Source: CAZGMN01 sp964645765
GTDB taxonomy: Bacteria; Acidobacteriota; Aminicenantia; Aminicenantales; Aminicenantaceae
DNA length: 64,000 nucleotides
Assembly (NCBI GenBank): GCA_964645765.1
Contig: CAZYBE010000003.1
Location: 1-64,000, forward strand
Reading direction: 5' to 3'
This document shows, piece after piece, positions 16,791-25,357 of this stretch. The stretch's first letter is position 1. Each line of letters opens with the position of its first letter. The notes under the pieces were generated by a model. That model ran no database searches and was not told where the DNA came from. It saw only the letters and a program-made list of their open reading frames with translations. A program made the translations under genes and the position numbers.

Positions 16791-19700
16791 TTACTTAACT
16801 TCCTCCGGCGCCTTGAACGGCTTGAGTCCATTTGCCTCAAGAATTTTGTTAAGCTTGGGAATTTCGTCCTTGATAAAAGCATTAAGCTCAGCCACAAGAG
16901 TGTTGAGAGCATCTGTTAGTTCCTTGAGCTGGGATAATTCTGTTTGTGTCGGGGCTGAAGGAAAACCTGAGATAGAGCTGCCCACCGTCATAATCAGCTG
17001 CTGAAGAGAGCCTCCTCTTAGAGCATCTTCCATCGAGCCCCGGTATCCAAATCCTTTGGGCATGATTTCCTTCTCTATAACGCTGAATCTCCCATCAAAA
17101 TCTTTAACGCTCGTTCGGACCGCTTCTGCAATTCCTTCTTTCTTCTCTGTGTCTTTATAGAAATTCGAAAGCTCCTGCCTGATGTTTCTTGTGGCAGTGA
17201 TAGCCGAATTCATCTTCTTTGAAAGGACCATAACATCAACTATAGTCGAAACCTGCGCTGCTCTATCTTCATCACTCAGACTGAAACGCGGGTCAGGAAG
17301 AGCAGTTCCTTTCTGGACAGCCTTTTTCTCGCCAGAAATCAATTCCACAGTGTATTCACCCGAACGGATATAAGGAGAGGAGACAAAGCTTATGGGAGAA
17401 GGCTTGATCTCTTCTCCTTCTTTTGTCCTGGGAAGATACTGCAGGTTCCAAGCGACCCTCTGAAGGCCTTCAACTGTGGAAAGGCTGACTTGAAACATCT
17501 CTTCGCCCTTTTCATTCTTGACAACAACCTTTGGCTTTTCGGCCGGCTTTGTCTTGAAGTAAGCATAGATATTCATCCCATAAACAGGATTTCTTTCCGC
17601 ATGATAAGGTCTGCTGTAGATCTCGCGAGTTGTCGCCGGATAGTACTGAGTTGTCGGCCGTATTCTGAAGAGATAAAAATCAGACTGCAAGAGTCCATCG
17701 GTCATTTCCTGAAGAGGCGAGATGTCGTCCAGAATCCAGATTCCCCTGCCGTGTGTTCCGATGATTAAATCGTTCTCTCGGGGATGGACGGCAATGTCAT
17801 CAACAGCCGCAGTCGGCAGGTTGTTCTTGACTGAGAACCAGGTCTTGCCGCTGTCGAGTGAAGCATATATCCCAAGCTCAGTCCCGACAAAGAGGAGATT
17901 CTTATTCTTCAAGTCCTCACGAATGACATTCACCCAGCCAAAGAGCAGGTTGCTCTTGAGAGATTTCCAAGTCTTACCGTAATCGCTTGTCTTGTAGACA
18001 TAGGTGTTGTAGTCATCATTCCGGTGGCCGTCAAAGGCGGCATAGGCTGTCCCTGCTTCAAAATGTGAAGATTCGATGCGGGAGCACCAGGTAAAGGGTG
18101 GAAGCCCGGTGATGCTCTTGACCACGTTTTTCCATGTTTTTCCTGCGTCACGGGTTATCTGGACATTTCCATCATCTGTCCCGCACCAGATGACTCCCTT
18201 CTCCACAGGAGACTCGGAAATAGTGACGATGGTGCAGTGGATTTCAGCTCCGGTGTTATCCGGCGTTATAGGACCGCCCGAGTCTTTCTGCTTTGCAGGG
18301 TCGTTGGTCGAAAGATCAGGGCTGATCTTTTCCCAGGAGTTTCCGCCGTCAGTCGTCTTGAAAAGATAATTTCCTCCGGTGTAGACAGTCTTCGGGTCAT
18401 GAGGAGAGATATAAATAGGCGAATTCCAGTTGAAGCGGTAGGGAGGCTCCTTGAGAGGGGCTTGAGGCTTGATGTACTTGCTTTTCTTTATTCTCAAATC
18501 ATACCTGCTCAGCCCGTTCATCTGAGAATTGGAGTAGATGGTGTCGGGATTGGCAGGGTCAACCTGGGCAAAGAACCCATCCCCCCCTCCTATCATGTAC
18601 CAGTCATCATTGTTGATTCCAGTATAGTCATAAGTCGCGCTCGGCCCTCCCCAGACTCCGTTATCCTGCAAGCCGCAATAGACGTAATATGGGCTTCTCG
18701 TGTCAAACCCGACCTGATAGACCTCGGCCAGGGTCATGTTCTGGACAGCATACCAGATCTTGCCGCCATCATAGCTGATGTCGATTCCGCCGTCGTTGCC
18801 GTCGATGAGATGAAGAGGGTTGGTCGGGTCTATCCATAGAGCGTGGTGGTCAGGATGAATTCCTGCAGAGATGGCTGTGAATTTTGCTCCCATATCCTGC
18901 GAGCGGAAGCAGCCGCCTGAAAAGACATAGACAACCTTGTCGTCGCGGGGGTCGACTCGAATCTGGCTGTAATAGAATGGACGGAAGTTGACCTGGGTAA
19001 AGGTCTTGTTGTCGCAGGTTCTTTTCCAGCTCTGGCCTTTGTCCTCTGAGCGCCAGATTCCTCCGTCCTGGTGCTCGATTAAAGCATAAACAACTTTGGG
19101 ATTGCTTCGAGAAACATCGATTCCTATCCTTCCCATGACTCCCTCTGGCAGGTCTTTGGTCAGCTTTGTCCAGGTTTCTCCTCCGTCCGTAGTCTTATAG
19201 ATTCCGCTTCCTGGCCCGCCGCTCGAGAAATAATAGGGCAGCCGACGGTGCTCATAAGCTGCGGCGTAGAGAGTCAGGCTGTCTGAGGGGTCGATGGCTA
19301 AATCAGCAAAGCCCGTGTTTTCGTTGATATAGAGGACTTTTCTCCATGTTTTTCCGCCGTCAACGGTCTTGTAGATGCCGCGTTCCTGGTTGGAGCCCCA
19401 GAGATGACCCATGGCTGCGACATAGACGATGTTCGGGTCCCCAGGATTGATAATGATCCGGCTGATATGAAACGTGTCTTTAAGCCCCATGTTTGTCCAT
19501 GTCTTGCCGCCGTCGGTTGACTTGTAGGCTCCGTCTCCGATTGAGACACTATTCCTGCATGTTGCTTCGCCTGTGCCCACCCAAACTATGTCCGGATGAG
19601 ATTGGGAGACAGTCACGTCGCCCACTGAGACTGTGCTCTCTTTATGAAAGACAGGCTCCCAGGTGATGCCGTTGTTCTCTGATTTCCAGACTCCGCTCGG

Positions 19701-19910
19701 ACCGATGGCCGCATAGATAATCGACGGCTTCTTCTCCACGACATCGATGTCCACAGTCCGGCCTCCCATCGGTGCCGGCCCGACGCATCTCCAGGAGAGC
19801 TTCTCAAAAAGAGCGCCAATCTTGTCAGCGCTCTGTCCGTTCACTTGCGAATAAAAACAAAAGGAAAGGAAAACAATTCCAGTCAAAACAAAAACAAGAA
19901 CTCTTTTCAT
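16791..19910 (-). CDS. Secreted Asp-box (BNR/VPS10-like) beta-propeller protein
   Basis: About 1039 residues. The start is the ATG at 19910 (an ATG also lies at 19913), with AAAGGAGG just upstream. A signal peptide (KRVLVFVLTGIVFLSFCF) precedes at least eleven S/T-x-D-x-G-x-T-W Asp-box motifs, for example STDGGKTW, TVDGGKTW, TTDGGETW, TRDAGKTW and SLDSGKTW. These predict one or two beta-propellers of the VPS10/sortilin or glycosidase-like type. The last 300 residues form a separate domain after GRGIWILDDISPLQ, ending in a helical region. Proteins of this layout are abundant in Acidobacteriota-like and Gemmatimonadota-like genomes. Function is unproven, and no catalytic glycosidase residues can be assigned. 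Confidence 0.85.
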   Translation of the reverse strand: MKRVLVFVLTGIVFLSFCFYSQVNGQSADKIGALFEKLSWRCVGPAPMGGRTVDIDVVEKKPSIIYAAIGPSGVWKSENNGITWEPVFHKESTVSVGDVTVSQSHPDIVWVGTGEATCRNSVSIGDGAYKSTDGGKTWTNMGLKDTFHISRIIINPGDPNIVYVAAMGHLWGSNQERGIYKTVDGGKTWRKVLYINENTGFADLAIDPSDSLTLYAAAYEHRRLPYYFSSGGPGSGIYKTTDGGETWTKLTKDLPEGVMGRIGIDVSRSNPKVVYALIEHQDGGIWRSEDKGQSWKRTCDNKTFTQVNFRPFYYSQIRVDPRDDKVVYVFSGGCFRSQDMGAKFTAISAGIHPDHHALWIDPTNPLHLIDGNDGGIDISYDGGKIWYAVQNMTLAEVYQVGFDTRSPYYVYCGLQDNGVWGGPSATYDYTGINNDDWYMIGGGDGFFAQVDPANPDTIYSNSQMNGLSRYDLRIKKSKYIKPQAPLKEPPYRFNWNSPIYISPHDPKTVYTGGNYLFKTTDGGNSWEKISPDLSTNDPAKQKDSGGPITPDNTGAEIHCTIVTISESPVEKGVIWCGTDDGNVQITRDAGKTWKNVVKSITGLPPFTWCSRIESSHFEAGTAYAAFDGHRNDDYNTYVYKTSDYGKTWKSLKSNLLFGWVNVIREDLKNKNLLFVGTELGIYASLDSGKTWFSVKNNLPTAAVDDIAVHPRENDLIIGTHGRGIWILDDISPLQEMTDGLLQSDFYLFRIRPTTQYYPATTREIYSRPYHAERNPVYGMNIYAYFKTKPAEKPKVVVKNEKGEEMFQVSLSTVEGLQRVAWNLQYLPRTKEGEEIKPSPISFVSSPYIRSGEYTVELISGEKKAVQKGTALPDPRFSLSDEDRAAQVSTIVDVMVLSKKMNSAITATRNIRQELSNFYKDTEKKEGIAEAVRTSVKDFDGRFSVIEKEIMPKGFGYRGSMEDALRGGSLQQLIMTVGSSISGFPSAPTQTELSQLKELTDALNTLVAELNAFIKDEIPKLNKILEANGLKPFKAPEEVK

Positions 19911-19965
19911 CATTCCTCCTTTCAAAACATGCGGAAACTAATATATACGAAATATTTCATATGCC

Positions 19966-20099
19966 GTTGCGAAGAGCGTAGCAATGCGGTGATGCGCCGA
20001 AATTTATTTAAAGAGATTGCCGCGGCGCTCCGCGCCTCGTAACGACTTCGTCGGATGGCCACGCTCCCTCTGGTCGCTCGCCATGACAATGTAATAAAA
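19966..20099 (-). repeat. CATGGC..GAGGGAGCG intergenic repeat, copy 2
   Basis: Read on the minus strand it runs CATTGTCATGGCGAGCGACC, AGAGGGAGCGTGGCCATC, ACGAAGTCGTTACGAGG, GCGGAGCGCC, then GCGGCAATCTC. It is rich in small palindromes. Its first 30 bases match the decayed copy at 4187-4262. Elements of this sort are scattered through intergenic DNA of many genomes. It lies just upstream of the Asp-box gene and downstream of the GyrI-like gene. Confidence 0.65.
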
Positions 20100-20121
20100 T
20101 TTATTACGTTAATATTTATTA

Positions 20122-20649
20122 TTATTTTGCTTTTATCTGGACAGGCACCCAGATTTCCGTTCTCAGTTCCTCTGGCTTGACCTTGGAAGGGTCTCTATCC
20201 AGATAGCTTTCAAAGACAGGGCCTGCGACCTCGTAGCCTTTTTCTTCAACAAACTTAAATACTTTATTGTAGGACTCGCCGACTTTTTCATAGGGTCCGA
20301 CGTGAAGATAGACAGCAATCTTCTTGAACAGAAATTCTGATTTTTTCAAAGGGGCATTGACAACAGAGTCTTTTAAAACAGGAATGCCGATAGCCCATTT
20401 CAGCTCTTCGGGCTTCATCTGCTCAGGCGAATTGAAGTAAACTCCGAAAAGATTCCCTCCAAACGGCAATTTCTGCTTCATGAATTCCTGCATGAAGAGA
20501 CCGACTTTCACCGGAATCTGCTCAAAGGGTCCTTGGAAATCCATCGAAGCATACCAGAATGGATTTACATCCTTAATAACGACTCCTTCCTGGGCAAGAA
20601 TAAAAGGAGCAGCCAATAAGAAGATGGACAGAAAAATAGCTTTTTTCAT
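20122..20649 (-). CDS. Exported GyrI-like small-molecule-binding protein
   Basis: 175 residues. A clear signal peptide (KKAIFLSIFLLAAPFILAQ) is followed by a GyrI/AraC-effector-type fold. WYASMDFQGPFEQIPVKVGL and FGVYFNSPEQMKPEELKWAI form the first half; KIAVYLHVGPYEKVGESYNK and SYLDRDPSKVKPEELRTEIW form the second, showing the duplicated SHS2-like unit. The fold usually binds drugs or other small ligands. An exported copy suggests a periplasmic binding or scavenging role. AGGAGGTCAT precedes the ATG and a good promoter lies at 20670-20698. Confidence 0.75.
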   Translation of the reverse strand: MKKAIFLSIFLLAAPFILAQEGVVIKDVNPFWYASMDFQGPFEQIPVKVGLFMQEFMKQKLPFGGNLFGVYFNSPEQMKPEELKWAIGIPVLKDSVVNAPLKKSEFLFKKIAVYLHVGPYEKVGESYNKVFKFVEEKGYEVAGPVFESYLDRDPSKVKPEELRTEIWVPVQIKAK

Positions 20650-20669
20650 ATGACCTCCTGACTTAATCG

Positions 20670-20698
20670 CTTATATCATACGAAAAAATTGAGGTCAA
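20670..20698 (-). promoter_or_regulatory. Sigma-70-like promoter of the GyrI-like gene
   Basis: Minus strand TTGACC, 17-bp spacer, TATAAG: 5/6 matches in both hexamers and ideal spacing, about 20 bp upstream of the ATG at 20649. Confidence 0.6.
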
Positions 20699-20850
20699 AC
20701 AGGTTCATAACAAATTTCTCTTTACTATTCAAAAAATTAGTGATAACTTTCTCGTTCATTTTTCGTAGAGAAAATTAATGTTGCTTTTCCTCGTATTTAG
20801 AGATAAGCAATGTGTCCCCTTATTTCCCTTATTTCAAAAAGGAGGTTTGA

Positions 20851-22920
20851 ATGTCTCGCCGATTCATCTACTCTTTTTGCCTTTTCCTTAGCCTCGCTCT
20901 CGTCTCTTTTACCGCGCCTGAAAAGCTCGCCTTCGATAAATACCATACGCCGGATGAAGTTGCCTCAGTCCTTAAATCCTGGAGTTCAGCCTATCCCCAG
21001 CTCACCAAGCTCATAACAGCGGGAAAGAGCTCAGGAAACAGCGACATCTTTGTCCTCAGGATTGCTGCCCAAGGCAGATCAATCCCTGACGCGGATAAAA
21101 GACCGGCTGTATTCGTCTCAGCCAACATCGAGGGTGCTCATCTTGTCGGCACTGAAGCTGCCCTGATGCTCATCGAGAAGCTCCTCACCAAATACGGAAC
21201 AGATAAAATGGTTACTTCCCTTCTTGAGAAGAGAACTGTTTATGTTGCACCTCTTCTCAACCCTGATGTCGCTCAAAACTTCTTCGCTCAAACCCGCTAC
21301 GAGCGCCTGACGAACAACGCTCGGATGGATGACGACCTCGATGATTTGCTCGACGAGGATGGGCCTGAGGACCTCAACAAAGACGGATTCATCACCCAGA
21401 TAAGGGTCAAAGACCCAGAGGGAAAATGGATTCCAGACCCGACAGAGCCTCGGCTGATGAGAGCGGCTGATGCAAAAAAGGGCGAGAAGGGAATTTATGA
21501 AATCTACAGCGAAGGCTTGGACAATGACGGAGATGGAAAGTACAACGAAGACCCTCCTGGCGGCGTTGAGCTCAACCGGAATTTCCCCCATGACTTTGAA
21601 TTCTATGTGAACGCTGCTGGCCGCTGGCCAATCTCCCAGAAGGAAACGATTGCCTTGATAGAGTTCCTTGTCTCCCATCCCAACATCGCCATGGTCTTGA
21701 GCTTCTCGACCGAAAACACCTTCCTCAACCTCCAGCAGACAGGCCGGGCAGCTGCTGCTGGAGCCAGGGTTAGAGTTCCCAGAAATTTTGCTTCTTTTCT
21801 CGGCCTTGACCCTGAAAAAGAATATGACATCCAGGAGCTTGTCGCGCTCCTCAGAGGAATGAACATTTTCGGAGGCCGCGAAATCGATGAAAGTATGGTA
21901 GCTATGATGCTTGGATTAGGCCCTGCCATGACCATCGACAGGCAGGACCAGCCCTACATGGAAGCAGTCCAGAAAGACTACAAGGACGGGCTTAAAAAGG
22001 CTAAGGTCGATTATCCGGAAAAGAGAGCTAAAGGTGTTGGCAAAGGCTCATTTGTCGCCTATTGTTATTACCAGTATGGCGTCCAGGTTTTTTCTTCTGA
22101 CTTATGGACAATTCCCGAGCCTCAAAAAGCGCCGCCTGCAAAAGATGCCCTGACAGTGGATAAATTGAAGACCATGACCTCAGAAGAATTCCTGGCACTC
22201 GGCGAGGAAAAAATCGATGCCTTCCTCAAGGAGCAGGGCGCGCCGCCGAACTTCAAGGCTTCGATGCTGATGGAGATGGTTAAATCCGGCCGGGTAACAC
22301 CCGAAAGGATGGTGGAGATGATGCAGAGGATGCCGAGAGGCCAGGCAGGGCAAGCTGCGGGTTCTGCAGCAGAAGGCGAGCATCCTGATGCCTATATCGT
22401 CAAATGGTCTGACACAGCCCTCAATGGCAAAGGTTTTGTCGACTGGAAGCCCTTCAAGCATCCAACCTTGGGCGATGTGGAGATAGGCGGCTTTGTGCCT
22501 TACTTAAAGCTGACCCCTCCCCCATCTGAAATTGAAAAGACAATCGCCTTTTACACTGATTTTTATATTGACCTGATGAACCGCCTTCCCCAGCTTGAGA
22601 TAAAGGAAACAAAGGTCAAGGCACTCGAAGACGGACTCTACCAGGTGACTGTTTATTTCACAAACAGCGGCTGGTTCCCGACTTCAACCGCCCAGGGAAG
22701 AAGGGCTGGGACTTCCTGGCCGATAAGAGTCCGGGTTCAGACAACAAAGGACCAGACGATATTTTCCGGGCGAGTGACTGAAACCATCCCTTTCATCGAC
22801 GGAAGCGGCGATACCAAGAAACTCGAATGGACAGTTAAAGGGAAAAAAGGTTCTAAAGTGACAATCACTGCCAGCTCGCCAAAGCTCGATTCAGTGACGA
22901 GGGCTATCGTCCTTGAGTAA
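20851..22920 (+). CDS. M14-type carboxypeptidase homologue lacking the catalytic residues (candidate pseudoenzyme)
   Basis: 689 residues with a signal peptide (to about 22) and AAAGGAGG before the ATG. The M14 fold is clear from collinearity with the next gene, but the zinc site is altered. Where the neighbour has H98-x-x-E101 in NIHGNEIQGTE, this protein has E94-x-x-H97 in NIEGAHLVGTE. The third ligand His (SFH, H290 there) is S286 here (SFS), and the catalytic Glu (FSNE, E362) is D417 (FSSD). The substrate-binding NRNF is kept (N242, R243). An insertion with two Asp-rich EF-hand-like loops (about 160-237) is present. It is likely a non-catalytic or metal-altered partner of the intact M14 enzyme 12 bp downstream. 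Confidence 0.85.
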   Translation: MSRRFIYSFCLFLSLALVSFTAPEKLAFDKYHTPDEVASVLKSWSSAYPQLTKLITAGKSSGNSDIFVLRIAAQGRSIPDADKRPAVFVSANIEGAHLVGTEAALMLIEKLLTKYGTDKMVTSLLEKRTVYVAPLLNPDVAQNFFAQTRYERLTNNARMDDDLDDLLDEDGPEDLNKDGFITQIRVKDPEGKWIPDPTEPRLMRAADAKKGEKGIYEIYSEGLDNDGDGKYNEDPPGGVELNRNFPHDFEFYVNAAGRWPISQKETIALIEFLVSHPNIAMVLSFSTENTFLNLQQTGRAAAAGARVRVPRNFASFLGLDPEKEYDIQELVALLRGMNIFGGREIDESMVAMMLGLGPAMTIDRQDQPYMEAVQKDYKDGLKKAKVDYPEKRAKGVGKGSFVAYCYYQYGVQVFSSDLWTIPEPQKAPPAKDALTVDKLKTMTSEEFLALGEEKIDAFLKEQGAPPNFKASMLMEMVKSGRVTPERMVEMMQRMPRGQAGQAAGSAAEGEHPDAYIVKWSDTALNGKGFVDWKPFKHPTLGDVEIGGFVPYLKLTPPPSEIEKTIAFYTDFYIDLMNRLPQLEIKETKVKALEDGLYQVTVYFTNSGWFPTSTAQGRRAGTSWPIRVRVQTTKDQTIFSGRVTETIPFIDGSGDTKKLEWTVKGKKGSKVTITASSPKLDSVTRAIVLE

Positions 22921-22932
22921 ACGGAGGAAGAA

Positions 22933-24708
22933 ATGAGAAAGAATAAAATCTTTTTGATATTCATCGGAATAGCCTTTTCTCTGGCTCTCTTGACCACTAA
23001 ATCCGTTCCCCAGGCTGAGGTCAAGCTCTCTTTCGACCATTTCTATGATCACAAAGAGCTCACCGAAGCCTTAAAGGCGCTGGAAAAAGTTTATCCTCAG
23101 TTCATGAAGCTCATTTCTCTCGGGAAATCATACCAAGGCCGTGATATCTGGGCTGTTGTCATCAACAACTCCAAAACAGGTCCCGAGGAGCGCAAGCCCG
23201 GATTCTATATCGACGGCAACATCCACGGCAATGAAATCCAGGGGACTGAAGTCACCCTCTATGCCATCTGGTACCTGCTCAAGAACTATGGAAAGACAGA
23301 GCTTGCCACGCGGCTTCTCGATGAAAGAGCTTTTTACATCATTCCCTCCATGAACCCGGATGCAAGGGATTATTTTATCGATAAGCGAGAAGCCCATCGC
23401 TCAGGCTTTCTTCCTTATGACGACGACAAGGACGGCGTGGCGGATGAAGACGGGCCTGAAGACTTAGACGGTGACGGCTTCATCACCCAGATGAGAAAGA
23501 AAGATCCGAACGGAACCTACAAACTCCACCCTGATGACCCGCGGGTCCTCGTTCCGGTCAGGCCTGGAGAGAAAGGCGAATACATTATGCTGGGAATGGA
23601 AGGCATCGATAACGACGGCGACGGCTTGATCAACGAAGACCCGCTCGGCGGCTATGACATGAACCGCAATTTCGGCTATAACTGGCAGCCTGAGTACGTC
23701 CAGGACGGCTCAGGAGATTTTCCTTTCTGCTTTCCTGAGACTAAAGCCGCGCGCGATTTTCTCCTCGCCCATCCAAATATCATGGGCGCTCAGAGCTTCC
23801 ACAATGCTGGAGGCATGATTCTACGAGGCCCGGGGGCGAACAACCTGGGCGAATATCCGATGGCTGACATCAGAATCTACGACCATATCGGAAAAAAAGG
23901 CGAGAAAATCATCCCTGGCTACAGGTACATCGTCGTCTATAAAGATATGTACACGGTCTACGGCGGAAGCATCGACTACTTCTACAACATCCTCGGCGCT
24001 TACACCTTCAGCAATGAGCTGGATTTATCACCGACTTTCTTTTTTCCCATAGGCGGAAGGCAGAGAGGTGAAGCCAGAGCCGGGGAGGCAGAGGAGGATC
24101 CAGAGCTGGCGAGGCTCCGCTCGCTTGCTCAGAGGCTTGAAGAGATGTCCTATCTTGACCTAGTTTTGTTGGGTGAGCAGTTTGCCAACTGGAAGCCATA
24201 TAAGCATCCTCTCTACGGCGATATCGAAATCGGCGGGGTGAAAATATACGGAACGCGTGTCCCTCCTTCTTTCCAGCTGGCTGACACCTGCCACCGCAAC
24301 TCGGCTTTCTGCTTTTACCATGCTGACCAGCTTCCTCGGCTTGAATTCAACAAGGTCGAGGTCAAGAAGCTGGAAGACAACCTTTACCAGCTCGATGTCA
24401 GCGTTAAAAACACGCGTGTCACTCCCACAATTTCTGCTCAGGCCATGCAGAAAAGGCTGCACAGAGCCGACTGCCTGAAGGTCGAGGGAAAAGACGTCAA
24501 GCTTCTTGCCGCAGGACGGATGATGGATAATTTCCGCGGAATCACCCGCAAGGTCGATACTCGCGAAAACTACATCTGGGTCGAATCAGGAGTTCCGAGC
24601 TTCGGCAGAATTGAGTATCGTCTTCTGGTTAGGGGCAAAGGCAACGTGAATCTTAAATACGATTCACTAAAAGGAGGATATTACGCAGCCACGGCTGAAT
24701 TAAAGTAG
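22933..24708 (+). CDS. Secreted M14 zinc carboxypeptidase
   Basis: 591 residues. A signal peptide (KIFLIFIGIAFSLALL) precedes an M14 domain with a full catalytic set. Zinc ligands are H98 and E101 (NIHGNEIQGTE) and H290 (SFHNAGG), substrate-binding N244-R245 lie in MNRNF, and the catalytic Glu is probably E362 (FSNELDL). Between residues about 163 and 236 sit Asp-rich loops (DDDKDGVADEDG, DLDGDGF, DNDGDGLINED) that look like EF-hand calcium sites. A beta-rich C-terminal domain follows. It starts 12 bp after the degenerate paralogue, with GGAGGAAG, and is surely co-transcribed. The expected role is release of C-terminal residues from peptides outside the cytoplasm. Confidence 0.9.
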   Translation: MRKNKIFLIFIGIAFSLALLTTKSVPQAEVKLSFDHFYDHKELTEALKALEKVYPQFMKLISLGKSYQGRDIWAVVINNSKTGPEERKPGFYIDGNIHGNEIQGTEVTLYAIWYLLKNYGKTELATRLLDERAFYIIPSMNPDARDYFIDKREAHRSGFLPYDDDKDGVADEDGPEDLDGDGFITQMRKKDPNGTYKLHPDDPRVLVPVRPGEKGEYIMLGMEGIDNDGDGLINEDPLGGYDMNRNFGYNWQPEYVQDGSGDFPFCFPETKAARDFLLAHPNIMGAQSFHNAGGMILRGPGANNLGEYPMADIRIYDHIGKKGEKIIPGYRYIVVYKDMYTVYGGSIDYFYNILGAYTFSNELDLSPTFFFPIGGRQRGEARAGEAEEDPELARLRSLAQRLEEMSYLDLVLLGEQFANWKPYKHPLYGDIEIGGVKIYGTRVPPSFQLADTCHRNSAFCFYHADQLPRLEFNKVEVKKLEDNLYQLDVSVKNTRVTPTISAQAMQKRLHRADCLKVEGKDVKLLAAGRMMDNFRGITRKVDTRENYIWVESGVPSFGRIEYRLLVRGKGNVNLKYDSLKGGYYAATAELK

Positions 24709-24760
24709 CTAGCTCTTGCTGACGAGTGAGAGTTAAGGCCGCGACTTTCAAATCCCGAGA

Positions 24761-25036
24761 TTAGAGTTTCTTCAATCTATAAACCAATGCAGCTAAGGTT
24801 GCAACGATTACAAGTATTAACAGTAAAAAATGTATATTCTTTATCCGCTTGGGACTGAACTTTGAATCTAATCTATCCTTAAATCCCAAGAATGTAAAAA
24901 GAACGCCCCAGGAAAAAGGAAGTGTAGCTTCAAGGAACGCTTTAGCCACTGAATCGACTGCCCCGAGAATAATGGCAATTATGCCCGTTACTAAATAGAT
25001 GATGCTTCCTATCTTGTTCCGGCCCTTTTCAGCCAT
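24761..25036 (-). CDS. Small membrane protein of unknown function
   Basis: 91 residues from the ATG at 25036, chosen for the AGGAGGAGGG site; a longer frame to 25117 lacks one. Two or three hydrophobic segments: IGSIIYLVTGIIAIILGAV, the stretch around PFSWGVLFTFLGF, and IHFLLLILVIVATLAALVY. The C-terminus is positively charged. No family is recognised. It is transcribed towards the M14 pair from a promoter at 25106-25134. Confidence 0.6.
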   Translation of the reverse strand: MAEKGRNKIGSIIYLVTGIIAIILGAVDSVAKAFLEATLPFSWGVLFTFLGFKDRLDSKFSPKRIKNIHFLLLILVIVATLAALVYRLKKL

Positions 25037-25105
25037 AAACCCTCCTCCTGCAAAAGCAGAACTTCTTAACCCCTTTGAGAAATCTCTCCAATTCCAAACA
25101 AAGTA

Positions 25106-25134
25106 TACATAGCACAATCATATTTAGCTGTCAA
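25106..25134 (-). promoter_or_regulatory. Candidate promoter of the small membrane protein gene
   Basis: Minus strand TTGACA (6/6), 17-bp spacer, TATGTA preceded by TGC (extended -10), about 70 bp upstream of the ATG at 25036. Confidence 0.5.
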
Positions 25135-25357
25135 ACGAAATAGAAGGAAATAGAAGGAGGGAGGAAACCTTTTTCTCTTTTTTCTCGTATATAGAATATG
25201 AATCTAATTAGATTTAGAAAGAAAATTCTAATTTATAAAACGAGAATTTTTTTCATTCCTCGTATATATTCCGTTCCCTTATCGCCAAGATGCCCAAAGC
25301 AGAAAATTATTCGGTATTTGGAACTTATCTCGATAAGATATTAGAAGGAGTTGCACG
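25135..25357. other. AT-rich upstream region of the DUF5916 gene with two CGTATATA motifs
   Basis: No gene is visible. TTTCTCGTATATA (25181-25193) and TTCCTCGTATATA (25257-25269) are near-identical, with ACGAGAA between them forming an inverted partner. Similar words occur upstream of the M14 gene (TTCCTCGTATTTA, 20787-20799) and of the Asp-box gene (minus strand ATTTCGTATATATT near 19939-19952). A short dyad CTTATC-TC-GATAAG lies at 25324-25337, just before the AGAAGGAG site of the gene. Confidence 0.4.

Noticed and set aside
25318..25345. GGAACTT as a sigma-E-type -35 element before the DUF5916 gene
   Set aside because: A promoter there would start transcription at or beyond the ribosome site of the gene, leaving no leader.
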